Assembly (NCBI RefSeq): GCF_963678635.1
Contig: NC_087062.1
Span: 80,702,751 to 80,766,750, forward strand
DNA from: Symsagittifera roscoffensis
Taxonomy: Eukaryota; Xenacoelomorpha; Acoela; Convolutidae
Length of the DNA: 64,000 nucleotides
Reading direction: 5' to 3'
Positions 10,301-19,089 of this stretch are shown here, one piece after another; positions within the stretch are counted from its first letter, which is position 1; every line of letters starts with the position of its first letter. Made by a program: the position numbers and the translations under genes. Under the pieces are notes generated by a model. That model did no database searches. It was not told the DNA's origin and was given only the letters and a program-made list of their open reading frames with translations.

Positions 10301-10693
10301 CTGTGAGACCTATATTCCCAGATTTGGTAGTTTTTTCTTTCCCAATAAGTTTCTTTCTGCCCCTTCAAAAATAAACTGTTGTTGATCTTTGGCGTCCCAT
10401 TCCTTTGATTGTTTTCTCACTATGACTTTTCCGATGATATTTATTGTACTTCCGAAGCCTTGGTACGCTTTTCATGAATGATACCGGACTGGCTGAGTCA
10501 TTTTGTATTTCTGTTAGGCAAGGATTAAAATTACCCATGATACGATCAGTGTCTTCCTCAGTTCAAGTCCTTCATGTTTAAAAACTGTTCTTGTTTCCTC
10601 TTTTGATTTTGTCCTTCACAGCATTCACTTAGTTATCATTATCTACAGGTATGACTAAAAAGTCTTCTAAATCTACTTCGACTCGGAGTTATC

Positions 10694-10895
10694 CTACGGC
10701 TTATTTCTGTGGGTTTCTTGTTCGGGTAGTTTCGGAATTTGTTCGACTATGGTGGTTTGTGTTCTGCCTGAACTTCTACAGTGCTTAGCGGAAGGGCACT
10801 TGCAACCGCAGGTATTGCAGTTTCTCTCTCTTGCTAGACAAGATTTAAGGTAACCCTTCTTGAATTTTGGCCACAATTTCTACATTTATTACTTT
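10694..10895 (-). pseudogene. Gag zinc knuckles, copy 2a
   Basis: Same double-knuckle remnant as at 5755-5975 (NCNTCGCK, AKHCRSS), with the same shift before it and the same Cys-Pro replacing Gly-His. Confidence 0.7.
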
Positions 10896-11033
10896 CTGCA
10901 ATATTAAGAACTGGTTCGTTATTTAAATAATGTGGTTTTTGTACAGTAGTATAACCAGATACTTTTAAATAATGTTAAGGTATTTTCGTGCCTTGCTCGT
11001 GGACTAGTACATAGGCTAGCACATTTTCTGGGG

Positions 11034-11617
11034 TCAGATATTCCATGCACACTTTTTTCTGAATTTCACATTCCTCAAATTTTTATTAAAGATTTCTCTG
11101 ACTAATTCGTTATATAGGCCGCCCAGCTTGAAATTTTTTGCCAGTTCTGGGAAGAATTCGGGAAACTTTTCTGATGACTCATGATCTTTCTGTCTTCGAG
11201 CGAAAAATATGTATCTTTCGTAAGTCAAGTTTGTAGTTATCGTGAACGTGGTTTTTAATAATTCGCAAAATTTACGAAAAATTTATATCAAATATTTTTA
11301 CCGCGGATTTTAAGTGCAAAATATTTTTGTCATTCTTTGCCAAGTGCCATGAACAGTTGTGATTTTAATTTCTTGTCAATGTCACCGATGTGCAGGCCAA
11401 TAACTTCGGCGTCATCTTCTGATTTCCTTCTTCTCATTTTTCCTTGTGGGCTGATCTCACCGGTGGGTTAATCACATCTTCGATATCCACGGAATCTTTA
11501 GCGATGATTGTTAGATGAAACTATCCGCCTATTTCTCCCAGCCTTGGTGGTTCTCTCTTGATGCGTTGTTCCAAAAGAACTCTAGGCCTCGTAGATTCGA
11601 CGCATTCGACTGCGCCA
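11034..11617 (-). pseudogene. Gag capsid remnant, copy 2a
   Basis: Broken Gag with LTYERYIFFARRQKDHES, then KKCAWNI leading to the knuckle region. The primer-binding site TGGCGCAGTC lies at 11608-11617. Several frameshifts; no intact start. Confidence 0.55.
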
Positions 11618-12969
11618 TGTTTAAAAATTAGGTTAATCCAGTTGACTAAAAGAATAGCTAAAAGACGTAGGTATACTTAAACAAAGACTAGTTTAAGACT
11701 TGGTAAGGTAACCTTTCAAAAAAATCTCGTATTATGTCTGATGAGGGGTTCCGACGTTTTTCTTGGAAGCGGCAATTTCATGAATGGCGATTTGATGGGC
11801 GACGATGCGTTCCTCTTGGCCATTCCTATTGGTTTTGTCTTAGAAAAACCTTGGGTCAAAATGGGGTCTAATCTCTGGATTGCGAGGTCCGTATCAACTG
11901 GGATCGTAAACGCCTTCGTGTTCTCGATTGTTGTTGGGTTTTGGAAATCCAACTTCTCACCTTCAACCAAAGTTTCTGGTTGGCTATTATCCATTTCCTC
12001 CGGATTATCGAGCTGAAGAATTTGGTGGTATTGTAGGTTGCTCAAGGTTAATGGTAGTAGGTTTCGGGTCGGTTGCGGCTTGAGAAGTGTCCGGCTCGTC
12101 TACTAGGTTCGGTTCCTCTGTCCTTAAGGCTTCTTTTTATATTTTCGCTGGGTCTTGAACTGCATTATCTTGTGTATCTTATAGATTGATTCTCTTAAAA
12201 GCCTTAAAATCTTTGAGTAGTATAAAGTCGCTAGCGTCGTCATCAGAGATAGTTTCCAACGACATGTTTGCAGATTTCATGTCTGGTGTGCCTGGCGGTA
12301 ATGGTCAGCTAGCTTGGCCCCACGGGATCTGATCTTGGTTGCTTTCTAATCCAATGAGATATCTCTTCCAATGAAAAATGATTAAGCATAAAACTTAATC
12401 ATTTGATTCTTCTTACGAGGGATTGCCTTCTTTGGTTCATGATCTTTCTGTCTTCGAGCGAAAAATATGTATCTTTCGTAAGTCAAGTTTGTAGTTATCG
12501 TGAACGTGGTTTTTAATAATTCCCAAAATTTATGAAAAATTTATATCAAATATTTTTACCGCGGATTTTAAGTGCAAAATATTTTTGTCATTCTTTGCCA
12601 AGTGCCATGAACAGTTGTGATTTTAATTTCTTGTCAATGTCACCGATGTGCAGGCCAATAACTTCGGCGTCATCTTCTGATTTCCTTCTTCTCATTTTTT
12701 CCTTGTGGGCTGATCTCACCGGTGGGTTAATCACATCTTCGATATCCACGGAATCTTTAGCGATGATTGTTAGATGAAACTATCTGCCTATTTCTCCCAG
12801 CCTTGGTGGTTCTCTCTCGATGCGTTGTTCCAAAAGAACTCTAGGCCTCGTAGATTCGACGCATTCGACTGCGTTATGTTTAAAAATTAGGTTAATCCAG
12901 TTGACTAAAAGAATAGCTAAAAGACGTAGGTATACTTAAACAAAGACTAGTTTAAGACTTGGTAAGGTA
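11618..12969 (-). mobile_element. Internally deleted derivative (copy 2b) sharing an LTR with copy 2a
   Basis: LTRs at 11618-11710 (shared with copy 2a) and 12877-12969. Inside, the 3' tail frame (11716-12045) and pol tail run up to 'tgccttctttggttc' at ~12438. There they are joined directly to Gag sequence ('atgatctttctgtcttcg'), so all of integrase, RT, protease and the zinc knuckles are missing. The arrangement LTR-body-LTR-body-LTR is the expected product of LTR-LTR recombination or template switching. The primer site is mutated. Confidence 0.75.
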
Positions 12970-13129
12970 CGGGATCTCTATTAAACTAACTAGAAGACTT
13001 TTACCTAAGAAGTAATTCAGAGACGTTGGTTTAAGATATTGAGATAGATAAAAGATAGAATTCGTTAAGAAGTTGAATTGAGCCAGCTATTTCGATGGAA
13101 TCTTTTTGAATCATTCAATGGTTATTTAT

Positions 13130-13812
13130 ATCTTGAGCTCAAATATAAAAAGAAAAATTACAGGTGATCATTTTCGTAAAATTATGAGGGTTCAAAGATT
13201 GCCATTTTGAGCAATTTGGGACAATTAACGCGCGCTATAATTTGCCCTATTAACGCGTAAGCGGAGATTTAATCCGTATTAGAAATCGTTCCAAATTGGT
13301 TGCAAGAAGCTTATTTGCCATAATTGATTTGTTACAAGGAGCAAAATCTATTGTTTTGCACTTTATGTGGCATGATTTTCATACAAAATTTTTCTAATTT
13401 CAGAAAAAAAAAATTTTTTCATTTTATTTTATTTCATTTTTTATATCATTCGAAAGATATTGTTGTCCTGAGCTTAAATTTGGAGAAACATTTTACCTGT
13501 TATCATTTTTTGTAAAGTTTTGGTGGTTTAAAGATTGCCAATATGGCCAATTTAGGAAAATTAACGCGCGATATATTCGCGCTATTGACGCGTAAACGGA
13601 GAATTATATCGTCCTAAAAAAGTTCCAACTTGGTTAAAGCAAGCAGGCTATTTGTCAAAATTGCTACGTAACTAGGAGCTGAAACTATCATTTTGTATTC
13701 TATATGGCGCGTGGGGGATGATTCAAATAAATTCAAAACTTGAATTTTTTTTTTGAAGTATCTATCAGTTTTCAAAACGAACTCTGCTCTATAGACCATA
13801 AAAGGTACTCGG
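13130..13812 (+). repeat. Two head-to-tail palindrome-core repeats (copies 5 and 6)
   Basis: Near-identical to the dimer at 6940-7635, including the cut end '...aaaaggta' joined to 'ctcggtactcaagtttgg'. The second core is at about 13560 ('ttaacgcgcgatatattcgc', 'gctattgacgcgtaaacgg'). Confidence 0.75.
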
Positions 13813-13838
13813 TACTCAAGTTTGGATTTTTATCCATG

Positions 13839-14261
13839 TCAAGAAGTTAATCCAATTGACTGTAAATAAGAATAGCTAAAAAGACGTAGGTATAAATAAA
13901 CTAAAACTTGCTTAAGACTTGGTAATGTAACCTTTCGAAAAGGTCTCGTATTATGTCTGATGAGGGGTTCCGACGTTTTTGGAAGCGGCAATTTCATGAA
14001 CGACGATTTGATGGGCGACGATGCGTTCCTCTTGGCCATTCTTATAGGTTTTGTCTTAGAAAAAAATTGGGTCAAAATGGGGTATATTCTCTGGATTGCG
14101 AGGTCCGTATCAACTGGGATGGTAAACGCCTTCGTGTTCTCGATTGTTGTTGGGTATTGGAAATCCGACTTCTCACCTTGAATCAAAATTTCAGGTTGGC
14201 TATTATCCATTTCCTCCGGATTATCGAGCTGAAGAATTTGGTGGTATTGTAGGTTGCTCAA
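13839..14261 (-). pseudogene. 3' tail frame of the LTR element, copy 3
   Basis: About 140 codons, homologous to 3211-3612, 7654-8067 and 11716-12045. Relative to copies 1 and 2a it has a few extra residues (SKTKPI) that are also present in copy 2b, so copies 2b and 3 are closer to each other here. It starts at TTG. Unknown function, probably the end of pol. Confidence 0.45.
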
Positions 14262-15369
14262 GGTTGATGGTAGTAGGTTTCGGGTCGGTTGCGGCTTGAG
14301 AAGTGTCTGGCTCGTCTACTAGGTTCGGTTCCTCTGTCCTTAATGCTTCTTTTTATATTTTCGCTGGGTCTTGAACTGTATTATCTTGTGTATCTTATAG
14401 ATTGATTCTCTTAAGTACCTTAAAATCTTTGAGTAATATAAAGTCGCTAGTGTCGTCATCAGAGATAGTTTCCAACGACATGTTTGCAGATTTTATGTCT
14501 GATGTGCCTGGCGGTAATGGTCAGCTGGCTTGGCCCCACGGGATCTGATCTTGGTTGCTTTCTAGTCCAATGAGATATCTAAGTCATTTTTTTTCCTCTT
14601 CCTCCTCTCGTAACAGTGTTTCCCTCGAACTATTCATGGATGCGTTTCATCTAGCAATGTCTAATTCTTCGTATTTAGCCTGGAGATTCCTTTGTTTTGA
14701 GTTGCCTTCGAGTTTTTAAATCCGACGTTTCCGGCTGGTTTTATCACTTTTCTAGGTCTTTTTGTGGCATAAAACTTAATCATTTGATTCTTCTTACGTG
14801 GGATTGCCTTCTTTGGTTCAGTGGCTCTTTTTCTGGCTAAATCAAATTTTCGGATTATTTTACCACTTTTATGAGCTACTGTATGATCCGGTTCCCTTAC
14901 TTTTTTTTAAAGTTCCTTATAGTATGGTTCGTCCTCTTTTCTGTTCTGAACTTTTGTATAGATATGGGTCTTACCGATGGTTTATTCAGAACGGGAATGA
15001 CCACGCCTAGGACTTACCTTCATCGGAGCGAGAGAGGCCTTTCACTGGGGAGCCTGAGCTTGTTGGCATGTGTTAGCGTTTGTAGTGTCGTCTGATGAGA
15101 AGGATTCGTGGTCCAAGTGTCCGTCTTCTATATCATCGGGAGCGTCCCAGTCGTATCGTTTGTCCCGCACATTAGTTTTCTCCCTTTATCTATACATAAT
15201 AGCTTTTTGTTCCAATCCAAGTTTTTTGATGATGGGAGAATTACCAGATTGTGCCAAATAGTATTTGGTGGTCTACCGAAATTTGATTTATAAAGAGAGA
15301 AATTTAGTGATTGTTAAGTTACAGTCCATAAACATTTAATAATTTTCAGTAAAGCTATTTCTAAAGAAA

Positions 15370-16039
15370 ATTTTAGTTTTTCATGTGCCATGACCATGAA
15401 TCGTTCTTTAATTGTTCTAATCAGTTGTTGGACCAGGCCTGTAGCTCTATTCACCCCAGAGGGCTGAATATAACGTTAATTATTTTTTCTCGGCAACAAT
15501 CTCGGACTTCTTTAAAAACAATTCTCGACCCTTGGTCCGTTCTAATGGTTCTAGGTATTCCGTGCGGGGTTATGTACTTCCTAAGAAGGTTATATACTTA
15601 TAGGTTAAGTAGGGTTATATACTTCTTATATGACAGACTTAGCACTTAGCAGATTTACTAGATGTTATTTGCGCAGAAGGTGATTTTGAGAATCGGTTTA
15701 CGCACACGAGTATATGTTTTTTGTTCCGTAAGTTAAAAGTAGCGGGCCGGCAAAGCTTAGCTCGTTTTCTTGATTTGGTTCTACGAGCGATAGGAGCTTT
15801 CCGATGTCTTCAAGTTTTAATAGAGGTTTTATATTTTTACTTTCTTTAACGCCCTCAATACAGTTCTCTCCGTGAACGTGGATTTCTCGGTAGATTTTCG
15901 GCAACCAGATGTAAAGTGTTACCAGACTTTTTCGTGCGAATCGGCCAGGGTGCGCTTTGTGTAGCCTACGTAGCATAGTAGTCCTTAGGCATGCTGGTAT
16001 AACAAGTCTCCCGTCGATCCTAATTGTGAGACATTGCAT
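15370..16039 (-). pseudogene. Integrase (zinc domain and core), copy 3
   Basis: Zinc domain with RLHKAHPGRFARKSL and VHGENC, then LSFAGPLLL and the core. The first catalytic position reads Asn (CVNRFSK), the second Asp is kept (RTDQG-like), and the third reads Gln (TGLVQQLIRTIKER). Frameshifts and stops interrupt it, for example after NIYSCA and in the FSP-G stretch. The changes match copy 2a, so they were inherited through duplication. Confidence 0.75.
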
Positions 16040-17045
16040 TTTGTTCTTGTACTGAGTTGACGTCGAAATGGAGGTGTGTTACCGTATTACAAATTTCTTT
16101 TTGATTTTCTCGAACGCAGTAAAATGTAATTCACACCAATTGAATTGTTTATTGTTTTGCATTAGCTCTCCAAACGGTGTAGATAAGGATCTTAATTTGA
16201 ATTGAGTATCTTAAATTGGTTGATTGAGCCTATTAACGATCTTATGTCCTTACTACATCGCGGTTTTTTCAAGTTTCAATTTGCGTCGGATTTATGGACT
16301 GAAGGGGCGGTTCCCTCCGCGTCAATTTGAATCACAGTCACGCTATGTCATGAGTCAAAAAATTACATTTCTCCCATTTTTTGGCTAATCCTAGTTTTGC
16401 AATGTGTGAAAAATGCAAAGTTTCTGCACCATTCTCATTTCAGTTTCCGCACCATTCTCATTTCAATGCCTGTTTTTTTTAAAGTTCGGGAAATTGATTG
16501 GATATATACAGTTTGAACTCACGTTGGAGTGGTGTGTCGAGAAATTGACAAGGTTGACTGTCAGATTCAAACTTTATCTGTTTTACTTCTATCCCGACGG
16601 GTGTTTTATCCGGGATCTTCCACGTGTCTGAAAGTGCGAGCGGAGCCTGTTTCTGTGAGACCTATATTCCCAGATTTGGTAGTTTTTTCTTTCCCAATAA
16701 GTTTCTTTCTGCCCCTTCAAAAATAAACTGTTGTTGATCTTTGGCGTCCCATTCCTTTGATTGTTTTCTCACTATGACTTTTCCGATGATATTTATTGTA
16801 CTTCCGAAGCCTTGGTACGCTTTTCATGAATGATACCGGACTGGCTGAGTCATTTTGTATTTCTGTTAGGCAAGGATTAAAATTACCCATGATACGATCA
16901 GTGTCTTCCTCAGTTCAAGTCCTTCATGTTTAAAAACTGTTCTTGTTTCCTCTTTTGATTTTGTCCTTCACAGCATTCACTTAGTTATCATTATCTACAG
17001 GTATGACTAAAAAGTCTTCTAAATCTACTTCGACTCGGAGTTATC

Positions 17046-17959
17046 CTACGGCTTATTTCTGTGGGTTTCTTGTTCGGGTAGTTTCGGAATTTGTTCGACT
17101 ATGGTGGTTTGTGTTCTGCCTGAACTTCTACAGTGCTTAGCGGAAGGGCACTTGCAACCGCAGGTATTGCAGTTTCTCTCTCTTGCTAGACAAGATTTAA
17201 GGTAACCCTTCTTGAATTTTGGCCACAATTTCTACATTTATTACTTCTCTGCATTATTTAGAATTGGTTCGTTTCTTAAATAATGTGGTTTTTGTACAGT
17301 AGTATAACAAGAGACTTTTAAATAAAGTTAAGGTATTTTCGTGCCTTGCTCGTGGACTAGTACATAGGCTACCACATTTTCTGGGGTCAGATATTCGATG
17401 CACATTTTTTTCTGAATTTCATTTTCCTCAAATTATTATTAAAAATTTCTCTGACTAATTCAGTCTCTAGGCAATTTTTTGCCAGTTCTGAGAAGAATTC
17501 GGGAAACTTTTCTAATGACTCATGATCTTTCTGTCTTCGAGCGAAAAATATGTATCTTTCGTAAGTCAGGTTTGTAGTTATCGTGAACGTGGTTTTTAAT
17601 AATTCCCAAAACTTAGGAAAAAATTATATCAAATATTTTTACCGCGGATTTTAAGTGCAAAACATTTTTGTCATTCTTTCTCAAGTGCCATGAACAGTTG
17701 TGATTTTAATTTCTTGTCAATGTCACCGATGTGCAGGCCAATAACTTCGGCGTCATCTTCTGATTTCCTTCTTCTCATTTTTTCCTTGTGGGCTGATCTC
17801 ACCGGTGAGTTAATCACATCTTCGATATCCACGGAATCTTTAGCGATGATTGTTAGATGAAACTATCCGCCTATTTCTCCCAGCCTTGGTGGTTCTCGCT
17901 TGATGCGTTATTCCAAAAGAACTCTAGGCCTCGTAGATTCGACGCATTTGACTGCGCCA
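17046..17959 (-). pseudogene. Gag (capsid and zinc knuckles), copy 3
   Basis: From the primer-binding site down: Gag pieces with charged KEKMRRRKSEDDAEV-type sequence, a stretch that would contain LTYERYIFFARRQKDHES, then CRNCG and NCNTCGCK/AKHCRSS knuckles. All pieces are frame-broken. Order and content match a Ty3/Gypsy Gag. Confidence 0.65.
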
Positions 17960-18199
17960 TGTTAAAAAATTAGGTTAATCCAGTTGACTGTAAGAATAGC
18001 TAAAAAGACGTAGGTATACTTAAACAAAGACTAGTTTAAGACTTGGTAAGTTACGGGATCTCTATTAAACTAACTAGCAGACTTTTACATAAGAAGTAAT
18101 TCAGAGACATTGGTTTAAGACATTGAGCTAGATAAAAGATAGAATTCGTTAAGAAGTTGAATTGAGCCAGCCATTTCGATGGAATCTTTTTGTATCATT

Positions 18200-18917
18200 C
18201 AATGGTTATTTATATCTTGAGCTCAAATTTGAAAAGAAAAACTCCGGGTGATCATTTTCGTAAAATTATGAGGGTTTAAAGGTTGCCATTTTGAGCAATT
18301 TGGGACAATTAACGCGCGCTATAATTCGCCCTAATAACGCGTAAGCGGAGATATAATCCGTCTTAGAAATCGTTCCAAATTGGTTGCAAGAAGCTTATTT
18401 GCCATAACTGATTTGTTACAAGGAGCAAAATCTATTGTTTTGCACTTTATGTGGCATGATTTTCATACAAAATTTTTCTAATTTTAGAAAAAAAAGTGTT
18501 TCATTTTATTTTATTTCATTTTTTATATCATTCGAAAGATATTGTTGTCCTGAGCTTAAATTTGGAAAAATATTTCACCTGTTATCATTTTTTGTAAAGT
18601 TTTGGTGGTTTAAAGATTGCCAATATGGCCAATTTAGGAAAATTAACGCGCGATATATTCGCGCTATTGACGCGTAAACGGAGAATTATATCGTCCTAAA
18701 AAAGTTCCAACTTGGTTAAAGCAAGCTGTCTATTTGTCAAAACTGCTACGTAACTAGGAGCTAAAACTATCATTTTGTATTCTATATGGCGCGTGGGGGA
18801 TAATTTAAATAAATTCTTATTTTTTGAAGTATCTATCAGTTTTCAAAACGAACTCTGCTCTATAGACCATAAAAGGTAGTCAAAACATTCAAAGCTTCGC
18901 CCTGATACGAGCAGTCT
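18200..18917 (+). repeat. Two head-to-tail palindrome-core repeats (copies 7 and 8)
   Basis: Same dimer as at 6.94 and 13.13 kb, but here the second copy is complete. It runs through 'aaaaggtagtcaaaacattc' to the terminal 'ttcgccctgatacgagcag' and 'tcttgt'. That terminus abuts the lipase-GTPase gene and is the mirror image of the terminus at 22888-22935. Confidence 0.8.
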
Positions 18918-18921
18918 TGTC

Positions 18922-18927
18922 TTTATT
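18922..18927 (-). terminator. Candidate poly(A) signal of the lipase-GTPase gene
   Basis: The minus strand reads CTATAAATAAAG. AATAAA begins on the last A of the TAA that would close the shifted C-terminal frame (18927-18929). Cleavage 15-30 nt later would fall inside the adjoining repeat. It depends on the gene really ending here. Confidence 0.4.
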
Positions 18928-19089
18928 TATAGCTGCCTGAAAGCTGCGTTCAGATCGTCTGTAGCTGTTGATTTGATAGCCCCCAAATCAATCATGCTCT
19001 TTTTCAAAACCTCTTTTATTTCCTCGATTCCTGAAATTCCAAATCTATCTCGAAAGTGTTGATCTAGCTTCCAGTCTGTAAAAAATACG
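18927..19089 (-). pseudogene. Out-of-frame C-terminal extension of the lipase-GTPase gene
   Basis: Directly beyond the annotated stop another frame is open for about 52 codons and looks genuinely coding: FFTDWKLDQHFRDRFGISG followed by IEEIKEVLKKSM and a charged end. TDW...FGI.GI-E-I is the kind of segment that follows the last GTPase motif in septin/IRG-like G domains. One extra A in the 6-base run at 19090-19095 would join it to the main frame. It could be a real frameshift or a homopolymer error in the sequence. Confidence 0.7.

Larger units (their letters stand above)
7652..11710 (-). mobile_element. Ty3/Gypsy (mag-like) element, array copy 2a, defective
   Basis: The second minus-strand copy, with LTRs at 7652-7744 and 11618-11710; the latter also serves the next element. 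It retains what copy 1 has lost: integrase zinc domain (9345-9686), most of the integrase core, the RT/RNase H boundary (about 9690-9900), protease-like remains, zinc knuckles and Gag. Only ~1 kb separates zinc knuckles from integrase, where protease, RT and RNase H normally need more than 2 kb, so the RT palm is gone. About 200 bp near 8390 present in copies 1 and 3 are also missing. Confidence 0.85.
13837..18053 (-). mobile_element. Ty3/Gypsy (mag-like) element, array copy 3, most complete
   Basis: LTRs at 13837-13929 and 17960-18053. On the minus strand in order: Gag remnant (17340-17959), double zinc knuckle (17046-17260), protease-like remains (about 16480-16640), RT/RNase H junction (16060-16280), integrase zinc domain (15698-16039), integrase core (about 15370-15720), basic pol tail (14650-15010) and 3' tail frame (13839-14261). 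It still lacks the RT palm, so the deletion predates the duplication. The reverse-transcription primer site TGGCGCAGTC is intact. Confidence 0.85.
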
